Shown here piece by piece: positions 33,385 through 41,465 of a DNA stretch of 64,000 nucleotides. The stretch's first letter is position 1; every line of letters begins with the position of its first letter. The stretch is from WHTB01 sp050699035. Lineage in GTDB: Bacteria > Actinomycetota > Actinomycetes > Propionibacteriales > Nocardioidaceae. The stretch covers positions 1-64,000 of the forward strand of contig JBOHDE010000001.1 in NCBI GenBank assembly GCA_050699035.1, given 5' to 3'. The notes beneath the pieces are model-generated. The model saw only the letters and a list, made by a program, of their open reading frames with translations, did no database searches and was not told the origin of the DNA. Made by a program: the position numbers and the translations under genes.

Positions 33385-33738
33385 CCGATGACACGCGACG
33401 GGGGCGGCGACCGGGGTGCCGGCGGCCGGACCAGCCTGCATTCCGCGGACACCTGTCGGCAGACGACGACCCGGACCGATCTCGGGCTGCCTGGGCGACT
33501 TCACCCCTCGANNNNNNNNNNNNNNNNNNNNNNNNNNNNNNNNNNNNNNNNNNNNNNNNNNNNNNNNNNNNNNNNNNNNNNNNNNNNNNNNNNNNNNNNN
33601 NNNNNNNNNNNCCGATGACACGCGACGGGGGCGGCGACCGGGGTGCCGGCGGCCGGACCAGCCTGCATTCCGCGGACACCTGTCGGCAGACGACGACCCG
33701 GACCGATCTCGGGCTGCCTGGGCGACTTCACCCCTCGA
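33385..33738. repeat. Assembly artefact: second 127-bp duplicate around a 100-N gap
   Basis: Bases 33385-33511 and 33612-33738 are identical over 127 bp and 33512-33611 are 100 N, exactly the geometry of the first gap. The real sequence probably contains this 127-bp block once. A repeat-rich site is where graph assembly would be expected to break. Confidence 0.85.
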
Positions 33739-33928
33739 ACCGACAGTTTCGGCCCGATTCCGGGCTCAGAATGTCGGTTCGGAGGGTGACGTGGTGGTCG
33801 GCGGGCACTGAACGCGCCAGTCCACTGAGTCAGGCCGGCCTGAGCTGTCGATGTCCCGGACAGGCCATCCACCGACCGTCCCCGCGTGGTCGGACCGGGC
33901 GGGACTGAGCGAGCGGGCGCGCTGAAAC

Positions 33929-34004
33929 CGCTGCTCGAAGTGAACGAAACGGTCGCCACCAGCGACTGCAGACAGCAATTCCGTTCACTTCGCCGCGAGC
34001 AGCG
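33929..34004. repeat. Imperfect inverted repeat
   Basis: CGCTGCTCGAAGTGAACGAA (33929-33948) pairs with the reverse complement of 33979-34004, which carries a 4-base insertion and one extra G. The loop is 30 bases. It could form a hairpin or be a binding site; no gene overlaps it. Confidence 0.5.
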
Positions 34005-34015
34005 CGTCGAGCCGG

Positions 34016-34039
34016 ACATACGCGCAACCTCGGCGCGAG
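34016..34039 (-). repeat. Dispersed repeat unit, reverse copy
   Basis: This is identical over 24 bases to the copy at 33269, ACATACGCGCAACCTCGG followed by CGCGAG, in the same orientation, 747 bp away across the gap. Confidence 0.65.
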
Positions 34040-34125
34040 GCACCTCGGGCCACGACCGGCGGTTTCAGGTGGTGGACCGGTACAGATCTGCCTTGAGCAG
34101 GCGCGTACAGTGGCCTCGTCACGCG

Positions 34126-34204
34126 GTGCGTCATCACCGTGACGCACAGTAACACCGTAAAGGGGCTCGATGTGGCCTTGTATCTCGGTGACGCCGTGCG
34201 TCAC
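34126..34204 (+). promoter_or_regulatory. Candidate operator of the type IV secretion-like operon
   Basis: GTGCGTCA (34126-34133) and its inverse TGACGCAC (34140-34147) are separated by 6 bp and form a perfect dyad. A third half-site GTGCGTCAC lies at 34196-34204. All are upstream of the first gene of the operon. A dimeric regulator not encoded in the window is the likely ligand. Confidence 0.45.
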
Positions 34205-34288
34205 ATTGGTGGCAGTCCGTGCACAACGCTGGGGGCTGCGGCGCTGGCCAGTGCTGCGCACCTCAGTGACCGAGGAGGTGTACTGCTC

Positions 34289-34546
34289 ATGGCAGGTCTC
34301 ACGATGATCGTGGCCGCGGCCCCGGACATCAACAGCGACGGAATGGTCGAATGGGGAGTTCGGAACATCATTCCGATCGTCTTGCTGGTGATCGGAATCG
34401 GCATTATCGCGGGAGCGCGCAAGGGCCAGATGAGCCAGAACGCGTTGACGCTCACCAACGTACTGCTGGGGTGCGGCGTGATCGCCGGCGCAACCGTGAT
34501 CTACGCGTTCGCCGACAGCATCACGACCTTCGTGTTCCAGAGGTGA
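34289..34546 (+). CDS. Small two-helix membrane protein, VirB2/pilin-like (first gene of the secretion operon)
   Basis: The 85-residue product has two hydrophobic segments (IIPIVLLVIGIGIIAG and NVLLGCGVIAGATVIYAF) joined by a short basic loop ARKGQMSQN. This is the size and topology of VirB2/TrbC-type pilins, though no sequence motif proves it. ATG 34289 follows GGAGG at 10 bases. An earlier in-frame GTG (34139) would place the operator dyad inside the gene and is less likely. It is followed after 6 bp by the next gene. Confidence 0.6.
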   Translation: MAGLTMIVAAAPDINSDGMVEWGVRNIIPIVLLVIGIGIIAGARKGQMSQNALTLTNVLLGCGVIAGATVIYAFADSITTFVFQR

Positions 34547-34552
34547 CCGACT

Positions 34553-34939
34553 GTGCTGCTGCGCCCCGATGACGAGGTGTATCGGGTCGACGCGATCTGG
34601 CTGGGGCCGAAGGGCCTCACCCTCCCGTGGTCGGCCCGATATTCGGCGTACGGGATCTGGCTGATCCTCTTCGTCACGGTGCTGCTGGTCGAGAGCGCCT
34701 TGCCGATGGGGGTGACCATCCCACCCGTCTGGGAGGTCGTGCTCACGGTTCTCGCCACGTACGCCCTGACCGGCCTGATCGACCACGATCGGCCGGTTCG
34801 CAGCGTCTGGCAGCTGTTTCGGGCTGAGCTCACCGCACCACGGGAAGAAGATCCGGACCGACCCATCCGATTCTCCCCATCCTCCGTGCGAGTAAAGGAG
34901 GCGCCATGCTCCGGCGACGACACAACGGTCGCGACCTGA
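34553..34939 (+). CDS. VirB3/TrbD-like or PrgI-like membrane protein of the secretion operon
   Basis: The 128-residue protein begins at GTG 34553. It has a short N-terminal strand-like part (EVYRVDAIWLGPKGLTLPW), two membrane helices (YGIWLILFVTVLLVESAL and WEVVLTVLATYALTGLI) and a cytoplasmic tail. Size, topology and position just before a VirB4 gene match VirB3/TrbD or PrgI-type proteins. Its end overlaps the VirB4 start by 34 bp, so the two are coupled. The family assignment is from context. Confidence 0.6.
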   Translation: MLLRPDDEVYRVDAIWLGPKGLTLPWSARYSAYGIWLILFVTVLLVESALPMGVTIPPVWEVVLTVLATYALTGLIDHDRPVRSVWQLFRAELTAPREEDPDRPIRFSPSSVRVKEAPCSGDDTTVAT

Positions 34940-37440
34940 CCACCCGGGCCAAGCTGGCCCTGCGTGACATCAACGGCAACCTCTGCTTCACCGACGACGA
35001 GGTATGGGCCTGGTTCGTGCTGCCCACCCAGCCGTGGGCATTCCGGTCCGACGCCCAGCGCGAGCGGCTGCTGCTCGGTTCGGGCGATGCGCTGGCCTGG
35101 CTGGCCGGGCATCGGGTGCATCTGCGGGTCACCACCCGGCCGTACCCTGCCGCGGAATGGGCCCGCCAGCTCGACCAGATGACCCCGACGCCGCTGGCCA
35201 GCAGCAACGGGTCGACGTGGTCGGACCACCTGGTCGCGGCGCAGGAGCACCTTCGGCACCAGACGATGGCCGAGAAGGAGATCTACCTCGGCGTCCGGCT
35301 CGACAACCGGTCCACCGGCAGCAAGCTGACCGCGGGCGTCTTGCGGCGTCCGGGTACGCGTGAGCACACCAGGCTGAAGACGGCGGCCGAACGCGTGGCC
35401 GAGACGGTGTCGCTGCCCGGCCTCGAGGGTCGGCCGGCGACGAGCGCCCAGATGGAGTGGCTGCTGCGCCGCTCCGTCGGTCTTGGCCTCCCGGCTCCGT
35501 CGGCGCTGTCGCCCGCGAACGTCGAGAGCTGGGAGCCCGACGACCTGCACAGCTTCACCGAGTCGGTCGACTACGCCTCCGTGCCGTTCGGCCGTACGGT
35601 CCGGGTCACCGGCCGCGACGACGAGCGCGCCGTCGAGCGGCACGTCGCGGTGATGTCGGTGGGCCGGCTGGAGGAGATCGAGGCGCCCGACCCCGGCCAC
35701 GAGCCGTGGCTCGCGCATACCGACCGGCTGGCGTTCCCGGTGGAGTGGACCGCGCAGTTCGACATCCTGTCCGGCGGGGAGGCGCGGCAGTCCATCCAGC
35801 GCAAGCTGCTGGTCGTACGCGACATGCAGCGGCACTACCGCGAGCACGACCTCGACGAGCCGCTGGCGTTGGACCGGCAGGCGCGTCATGCCCGCCAGGT
35901 CGAGGACCAGATGAGCCGTGGCGTCGACGTCGCGGCCGCCCGACTGCACGGCTGGTTCCGGCTGGCGGTCGCCGCGACCACGGAGGAGGACTGCCTCGAG
36001 CGGGCCCGCCGCGTGACGGCCAGCTTCCGTGGGCGCCGCATCTCGATCGAGCACCCGCGCGGGCAGTACGGCCTGCTCCGGGAGTTCATCCCCGGCGAGC
36101 GGGTGTCCACGTCGGCGTACCGGCGTCGGCTCCCCGTGCTGTACTTCGCGGCCGGCGTGCCCACCGCGAGCAGCCAGCTCGGCGACCGGCGCGGCCCCTA
36201 TATCGGCTACACCTGTGGGTCGTCGCGCCGGGCCGTCATGTTCGACACCCACTACGCGACCGAGGTCAAGGAGACGTCCGGGCTGGTGCCGGTCGTCGGC
36301 GGTCTCGGCGCCGGCAAGAGCGTGCTCCTCGGCCAAGTCACCTACGAGGCCGTCCGCCGGGGCATCCCGTCGGTCGTCCTCGACCCGTCCGGGCCGCTGG
36401 CCCGGCTGACCGAGCTGCCCGAGCTCGCCGAGCACTCGCGACACCTGGACCTGACGATGGCCCCGGCCGGCACGCTGAACCCGTTCACCGTGGTGGTCGA
36501 GCCGCGGCGGGCGGCGTACCCGAGCGACGACGCGTTCGCGGAGGCCAAGGTGCTCGCGTCGCAGGACCGCAAGCTGCTGGCGATGGACATCATCAAGATG
36601 CTGCTGCCGCCGGCGCTCGACAAGATGCCGAACACGTCGTTGGTGATCTCCGACGCCGTGCGTACGACGAAGGGCGCCCAGATGGCGTCGCTGTGGGACG
36701 TCGTGAAGCATCTGGAGACCCACGACAACGACCACGGCCGGGTGGTCGCCGCGTACCTGCGCGACATGGCCGAGCTCCCGCTGGCCCGATTGTTCTTCCC
36801 GGTCGGGGCGCACCCGTTCAGCCAGCTCGACGGGACGCTCACGGTGCTGACGATGCCGGGCCTCGTGCTCCCCCCACGGGCTGTGCCGCGCGAGCACTGG
36901 TCGACGTCGGAGCAGCTCGCCGTGCCGTTGCTGCATCTCGCGGCGTGGTACGCCACCCGGGCGGTCTACGGCCGCAGCATGCAGGAACGGAAGCTGGTCT
37001 CCCTGGACGAGACACACTTCCTTGGCGAGTGGTCGGCGGGCCGGGCCCTGTTCAACCGGCTCGGCCGTGACTCACGTAAGTGGAACACCTGCGTACTCGC
37101 GGCCTCGCAGAACCCCTCGGACGTCCTCGGCATGGACGTCGCCAACTTCATGTCGGCGGCGTTCGTCGGCCGGATCGAGGACCCCGACGCGGCCCAGGAC
37201 GGGCTGCGGATGCTGCGGGTGCAGACCGGGGTCGGGTACGAACGGGCGCTGGCCTCGCTGTCCTCGACCCGGGGCTCGGTGTCGTACCGCGAGTTCGTGA
37301 TGCGCGACGTCGAGGGACACGTCGACAAGATCCGGGTCGACCTGACCGGCAACCCCGGGTTGCTCGCGGCGCTCGATACCACGGCGCGCCAGCAAGACTC
37401 GTCCCCATCGGCCGACGCCGAGGAGGCACAGGTCGCATGA
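34906..37440 (+). CDS. VirB4/TraC-like conjugation ATPase
   Basis: The 844-residue protein is the motor of the operon. The N-terminal half has the VirB4-type domain without motifs. The C-terminal half is a RecA-like ATPase with Walker A GLGAGKSV (466-473), Walker B VSLDETHFL (D701-E702), and the arginine-finger/sensor region NTCVLAASQNPSDVLGMDVA. The length and the ASQNPSDV region match VirB4 proteins that energise pilus assembly and substrate passage. AAGGAGG lies six bases before the ATG. No VirD4-type coupling protein or relaxase is present nearby. Confidence 0.85.
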   Translation: MLRRRHNGRDLTTRAKLALRDINGNLCFTDDEVWAWFVLPTQPWAFRSDAQRERLLLGSGDALAWLAGHRVHLRVTTRPYPAAEWARQLDQMTPTPLASSNGSTWSDHLVAAQEHLRHQTMAEKEIYLGVRLDNRSTGSKLTAGVLRRPGTREHTRLKTAAERVAETVSLPGLEGRPATSAQMEWLLRRSVGLGLPAPSALSPANVESWEPDDLHSFTESVDYASVPFGRTVRVTGRDDERAVERHVAVMSVGRLEEIEAPDPGHEPWLAHTDRLAFPVEWTAQFDILSGGEARQSIQRKLLVVRDMQRHYREHDLDEPLALDRQARHARQVEDQMSRGVDVAAARLHGWFRLAVAATTEEDCLERARRVTASFRGRRISIEHPRGQYGLLREFIPGERVSTSAYRRRLPVLYFAAGVPTASSQLGDRRGPYIGYTCGSSRRAVMFDTHYATEVKETSGLVPVVGGLGAGKSVLLGQVTYEAVRRGIPSVVLDPSGPLARLTELPELAEHSRHLDLTMAPAGTLNPFTVVVEPRRAAYPSDDAFAEAKVLASQDRKLLAMDIIKMLLPPALDKMPNTSLVISDAVRTTKGAQMASLWDVVKHLETHDNDHGRVVAAYLRDMAELPLARLFFPVGAHPFSQLDGTLTVLTMPGLVLPPRAVPREHWSTSEQLAVPLLHLAAWYATRAVYGRSMQERKLVSLDETHFLGEWSAGRALFNRLGRDSRKWNTCVLAASQNPSDVLGMDVANFMSAAFVGRIEDPDAAQDGLRMLRVQTGVGYERALASLSSTRGSVSYREFVMRDVEGHVDKIRVDLTGNPGLLAALDTTARQQDSSPSADAEEAQVA

Positions 37441-39347
37441 CCAGGCGGCTCCTGCTCGCCCTGGCCATGGTGTTCGTCTCATGGCTGGTCGTACCCGGCG
37501 TCGCCTGGGCCGACCTGGACTGCAAGGAGTCGCCGACCCCGGACATGCCCGGTCACGGCCTCACCGCGTTCTTCGAGAACGCGCCCGACAAGCTCCCACC
37601 GGACCGCGACCCGTTCGCCAAGAACGCGAATACCACGATCTACGAGCAGTACGGGTTCGCCGGGCTGCGCTGGAACACCTACGACCTCGGCTGCGGTCCC
37701 GACGCCGCGCGCAGCCCCGACGGCGTCATCGGCACATCCATCAGCAACTGGATGATGAACGCGCCGCTGGCGTTGGCGGCGTTGACCGCCTCGGTGACCG
37801 AGGTGGCGTTCGAGCCGGACTTCCTCGACGTGTTCGACCCGACCATCGCCCGGGTGTCCGGCGCGCTGCACGACAGCCTGTTCGCGAGCTGGATGCCGGT
37901 GGTCCTCGCGGCGCTGGGTGTGTTGTTGCTCTACCGGGCCAAACGGTCCTCGCTCGCCACGTCGACCGCCGCGGTCGGCTGGGCGCTGATGATCATCTTG
38001 GTCGCGACCGCGTTGTTCCGCTGGCCGATCGCGGCCGGCCACTTCGCCGACGCCACCGTCACGACGACCCTCGGCAGCGTGGTCAACGGGATCAACGACC
38101 GCGGCCGCGACGTCGGCCCCGCGACGGCGGTCGCGTCGAGCGTCCAGGAGTCGATCTTCTACCGCTCCTGGCTGGCCGGCGAGCTGGGGTCCACCGACAG
38201 CAAGACGGCCCGCAAATACGGCCCGGACCTGTTCGAAGCACAGGCGCTGACCTGGCGGGAGGCGCGGATCCTGGAGGAGGACCCGGACCGCGGCCGCGAC
38301 ATCATCGACAAGAAGCGTGACCGGTTCGGCGACATCGCCGACGAGATCCGTGAGTCCGACCCCACGGCGTACGAGTTCCTCACCGGCAAGCGGTCCGAGA
38401 CCCGAGTCGGCTACGCGTTCCTGGCGACGCTCGCCACCTTCCTGGCGCTGCCGTTCCTGCTGATCTCCTCGCTGCTGCTGCTCGGCTCGTTCCTGATCGT
38501 CCGGCTGGCCGTGATGCTGTTCCCGGCGTTCGCCACGCTGGGCGTCTTCCCGTCCGCGCGCGGCATCGTGCTGGGCGTCGGACGGACCGTCGGCGCAGCC
38601 CTGGTGAACGCGGTCATCTTCGGGATCGGGGCGGCGGTCACGGTGCTCTGCATCGGGCTGATCCTCGACCCGGCGTCACGGCTCCCGCCCTGGCTGACCC
38701 TAGTGCTGCTGCCGTTGTTCAGCTTCGTCATGTGGTACGCGCTCAAGCCGTTCCGGCGGCTCACCGCGATGACGACGTCGACCGCCGACCCGTTCGGCGA
38801 GGCCGCGGGCGCGCCGGGCACCGTCAGTCGGAACAGCATGAGGGTGATCAAGCGGACGGCGACAGCGGCTGCCGCGACGTACACCGGGACGGTCGGCGCT
38901 GGCGCCACGCTGGCGGCCGACAAGGACGACAGCGCGGTGGTGCCCGACCGGGCCGAGGCGAGGTTCGACACCGGAGCGGCGCCCGAGGACGACCAGGTCG
39001 GGCGCGAGGTGGTCGAGGCGAGGCCGCGGCCGGAGTCCGCGCCGATGTCCGACGGCCCGCGGGACCACCCCGGCAGCGAGGACCGCGTACCCCAGCATGC
39101 GGCTGGTCGGACGGCGTACACGGAGGCGCCCACGTCGGAGCCGGTTTCGGGGTCGATGTCGGGGGCCGACGGGTCCGCTCGACGGACCGAGGCCGCCGCG
39201 GCCGAGGGAGACGTACCCCAGCCGTTCTCCACCAGCGCACCGACAGCGCCGGACGAGCCTGCGTGGGAGGACGCCGAAGAGGTGTACGCGATCTACCGAC
39301 CCGAGAGCGGGCTGAGCGAGAACGGTCACGGCGACGATGCTGCATGA
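37437..39347 (+). CDS. TrbL/VirB6-like polytopic membrane protein
   Basis: The 636-residue product starts with a signal peptide (RRLLLALAMVFVSWLVVPG, cut after AWA). An outside domain with cysteines follows, then five or six helices (MPVVLAALGVLLLYR; WALMIILVATALFRWP; FLALPFLLISSLLLLGSFLI; VGAALVNAVIFGIGAAVTVL). A long acidic, disordered C-terminal tail of about 170 residues ends the protein. This plan resembles TrbL/VirB6 channel proteins of Gram-positive conjugation systems. It overlaps VirB4 by ATGA. Confidence 0.75.
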   Translation: MTRRLLLALAMVFVSWLVVPGVAWADLDCKESPTPDMPGHGLTAFFENAPDKLPPDRDPFAKNANTTIYEQYGFAGLRWNTYDLGCGPDAARSPDGVIGTSISNWMMNAPLALAALTASVTEVAFEPDFLDVFDPTIARVSGALHDSLFASWMPVVLAALGVLLLYRAKRSSLATSTAAVGWALMIILVATALFRWPIAAGHFADATVTTTLGSVVNGINDRGRDVGPATAVASSVQESIFYRSWLAGELGSTDSKTARKYGPDLFEAQALTWREARILEEDPDRGRDIIDKKRDRFGDIADEIRESDPTAYEFLTGKRSETRVGYAFLATLATFLALPFLLISSLLLLGSFLIVRLAVMLFPAFATLGVFPSARGIVLGVGRTVGAALVNAVIFGIGAAVTVLCIGLILDPASRLPPWLTLVLLPLFSFVMWYALKPFRRLTAMTTSTADPFGEAAGAPGTVSRNSMRVIKRTATAAAATYTGTVGAGATLAADKDDSAVVPDRAEARFDTGAAPEDDQVGREVVEARPRPESAPMSDGPRDHPGSEDRVPQHAAGRTAYTEAPTSEPVSGSMSGADGSARRTEAAAAEGDVPQPFSTSAPTAPDEPAWEDAEEVYAIYRPESGLSENGHGDDAA

Positions 39348-39897
39348 CCTGGTGGCCTGGTGCCTGCACTCACCGGGCCGGCTGGCCGCCGTCGGGTTGA
39401 CCGCCGCGGCCGTGGTCGTCGGTGTGGTGCTGGTCGCGGGTACGACGGACCAGCCCGCGACGGCCGACCAGGCCGACCGCCCAAGTGGTCCCCCGACTGC
39501 CACCGCGTCGAGCAGCGTGCTGGTGCCGCCTCCGGCGTCGGCGGGCGAGGGTGCTCCCCGTCCGGACGAGACGGCGCCGGCCGGGCGGTCGGCCGCCGAG
39601 CCGGCTGCCGAGAAGTTCCTCGCGCACTACCTGGTCGGGACGACGCCACCGGTGCTGGAGTCGTGGCGGGCCGCGGTGCAGCCGCTGGTGACGCCGTCGT
39701 TGTGGCGAGGGCTGCAGCACACCGACCCGTCGGCGCTGCCCCGCGGCAGCGTCGAGGAGCTCGAGGTCGACGCGGCCGGGGCGTTCGGGGCAGAGATCTT
39801 GGCCCACCTGTCCGACGACACCACGCTCGCGCTGTCGCTGGTGTGGGAGCAGGGCGGCTGGCGGGTCGCCGACGTCCAACCGGCGGATCCGTCATGA
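39337..39897 (+). CDS. Single-pass membrane protein, VirB8/TcpC-like candidate
   Basis: The 186-residue protein has one N-terminal helix (AAVGLTAAAVVVGVVLVAG), a Pro/Ala/Ser linker, and a folded C-terminal domain (FLAHYLVGTTPPVLESWRAA to LSLVWEQGGWRVADVQPA). The last part looks like an NTF2-like domain, which is the VirB8/TcpC fold. Identity is too low to be sure. It overlaps the TrbL-like gene by 11 bp and the next by 4 bp, so it belongs to the same machine. Confidence 0.65.
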   Translation: MLHDLVAWCLHSPGRLAAVGLTAAAVVVGVVLVAGTTDQPATADQADRPSGPPTATASSSVLVPPPASAGEGAPRPDETAPAGRSAAEPAAEKFLAHYLVGTTPPVLESWRAAVQPLVTPSLWRGLQHTDPSALPRGSVEELEVDAAGAFGAEILAHLSDDTTLALSLVWEQGGWRVADVQPADPS

Positions 39898-40904
39898 GCC
39901 GCGCGCTCAAGGTCACCGTCGTGCTGGCGTTGCTCGGCGGACTCGCCCTGGTCGGGATGACGGTCATGCTGATGGCGATGGTGGTCACCGGTGCCGACAC
40001 CGAGGCATCGGCCGGCCAGTCGACCACCGCCTGCAGCCTCGAGGCGTCCGGCGCACAGGTCGAGGACCTCGACGAGGAACAGGTCGAGAACGCCCGCACG
40101 CTGATCGCGGTCGGCAAGGACACCGGCGTCCCACCGCGCGGATGGACGATCGCGATCGCGGTCGCCCTCCAGGAGTCCGGCATGCGCAACCTCGACTTCG
40201 GCGACCGCGACTCGCTGGGGATGATGCAGCAACGCCCGTCGTCCGGATGGGGGACGCCGGACCAGGTCCAGGACCCTGCGTACGCCGCCCGCGCGTTCTA
40301 CGGCGGCCCGGGGTCGCCGACGAAGAACCCCGGTCTGCTGTCGATCTCCGGCTGGGAGCAGATGCCGCTGTGGGAGGCGTCGCAGTCCGTGCAGCGGTCG
40401 GCGTTCCCGATGGCGTACGCCCAGCACGAGTCGCTGGCCACCTCGCTGGTCAAGACGCTGTCCGGTGAGACGTCTGGATGCGCCGAGCTCGCGCGCGGAC
40501 CGTGGCAGCTGCCGGTGCAGGGGACCTATCGGCTGACCTCGACGTTCGGCCCGCGGACCTCGCCCACGCGAGGGGGTGCCGACATGCACACCGGTGAGGA
40601 CTTCGCGGCACCGACCGGGACCGTGGTCCTCGCCGTGTCGAGCGGCCGGGTGTCGTTCACCGGGGTGGACGGCGGCTATGGCAACCTGGTGCGGGTCACG
40701 CATGCCGACGGTGTCGAGTCGTGGTACGCCCACCTGTCCAAGATCGACGTCCGCGTCGGCGACGAGGTCGCGGCCGGCATGCCGATCGGGGCGGTGGGGT
40801 CGACCGGGAACTCCACCGGCCCGCACCTGCACCTGGAGATCCGGATCGACAGCTTGCCGAGCCCGCCGCTGGACTGGCTGCGGCGGAAAGGTCTTGAGCC
40901 GTGA
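39894..40904 (+). CDS. Cell-wall hydrolase with lytic-transglycosylase-like and M23 peptidase domains
   Basis: The 336-residue protein has an N-terminal membrane anchor (LKVTVVLALLGGLALVGMTV). A region like a goose-type lysozyme/SLT domain follows (AIAVALQESGMRNLDF; SLGMMQQRPSSGWG). The LytM/M23 domain has TGEDFAAPTGTVVLAV and GPHLHLEIRID, whose H-x-H and H-x(3)-D supply the zinc ligands. It would open peptidoglycan for the secretion channel, the VirB1/PrgK role. ATGA overlap links it to the upstream gene. Confidence 0.85.
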   Translation: MSRALKVTVVLALLGGLALVGMTVMLMAMVVTGADTEASAGQSTTACSLEASGAQVEDLDEEQVENARTLIAVGKDTGVPPRGWTIAIAVALQESGMRNLDFGDRDSLGMMQQRPSSGWGTPDQVQDPAYAARAFYGGPGSPTKNPGLLSISGWEQMPLWEASQSVQRSAFPMAYAQHESLATSLVKTLSGETSGCAELARGPWQLPVQGTYRLTSTFGPRTSPTRGGADMHTGEDFAAPTGTVVLAVSSGRVSFTGVDGGYGNLVRVTHADGVESWYAHLSKIDVRVGDEVAAGMPIGAVGSTGNSTGPHLHLEIRIDSLPSPPLDWLRRKGLEP

Positions 40905-41173
40905 GCGAGCCGCACTACCCGTTCTTCGGAGTGCCGCCCGCCCGTCAGCCGCGCCCTGCCGCCGAGGAGCCCGCGCTCCGTGGCAAGCGGGTCGTGCTGT
41001 CGATGCCCGACGGTTTCGTGTACGACATGCGGGCGGCCAGCGAGCGCTACGAGAACGGTGACGCGAAGACCGTCATCGACATCGTCAGCGAGGAAGAGTG
41101 GTACCGGTGGATGTTCACCCACCAGCAGCCGAAGCGGCAGCCCTTTCCGGTCGGCCTGGTCTGGGTCGAGTGA
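40901..41173 (+). CDS. Small protein at the end of the secretion operon, unrecognised
   Basis: The 90-residue product begins at GTG 40901 (overlapping the hydrolase stop by ATGA-like GTGA). It contains a basic/acidic middle, RVVLSMPDGFVYDMRAASE, and ends WMFTHQQPKRQPFPVGLVWV. No membrane helix is seen. I do not recognise it. Its position as the last gene suggests an accessory or regulatory role. Strong repeats follow it. Confidence 0.6.
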   Translation: MSEPHYPFFGVPPARQPRPAAEEPALRGKRVVLSMPDGFVYDMRAASERYENGDAKTVIDIVSEEEWYRWMFTHQQPKRQPFPVGLVWVE

Positions 41174-41180
41174 CCGCTCC

Positions 41181-41458
41181 TTCGCGCCGAGGCTGCGCGA
41201 ATGTCGTACCCCTTCGCGCCGAGGTTGCGCGAATGTTCCACGGCGCCCCGACATAGGCGCAACCTCGACGGGAGATGTCGCGAACACATGTCGGCCAGCG
41301 ACGATCCGGACCGATCTAGTCGTGGCCGGCGGGTTCCCGGACCCGGGTGCGGCGCCAGCGGCCCGGATACTCGCGCCGAGGTTGCGCGAATGCAGACATA
41401 CGCGCAACCTCGGCGTGAAGAATCCCGACCTACGCGCAACCTCGACGGGAGATGTCGG
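41181..41458. repeat. Cluster of six dispersed repeat units with hairpin pairs
   Basis: Forward units (TCGCGCCGAGGTTGCGCGAA or near) lie at 41181-41204, 41213-41236 and 41371-41391. Reverse units lie at 41251-41273, 41396-41419 and 41431-41450. The facing pairs 41213/41251 and 41371/41396 would fold into hairpins with loops of about 14 and 4 bases, which may terminate the secretion operon. Two reverse units share the flank GACGGGAGATGTCG. Bases 41285-41317 match 33450-33482 on the other side of the operon. Confidence 0.75.
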
Positions 41459-41465
41459 CGGGGCG

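Larger units (their letters stand above)
33244..34125. other. Repeat-rich spacer before the secretion operon, no gene
   Basis: No frame here has protein-like sequence. The stretch holds two copies of the GAGGTTGCGC-family repeat (33269, 34016), the N gap with its duplicate, a partial arm of the 60-bp palindrome (33811-33822), a unit shared with the far side of the operon (33450-33482), and an inverted repeat at 33929-34004. Confidence 0.6.

Noticed and set aside
34501..37017. Minus-strand open frame of about 840 codons opposite the VirB4 gene
   Set aside because: Arg/Gly/His-rich shadow; the plus strand has Walker A and B motifs in place and consistent gene overlaps.
41181..41458. Possible CRISPR array because of several similar repeats
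   Set aside because: The units occur in both orientations, spacing is irregular (about 9 to 98 bases), and no cas gene is near.
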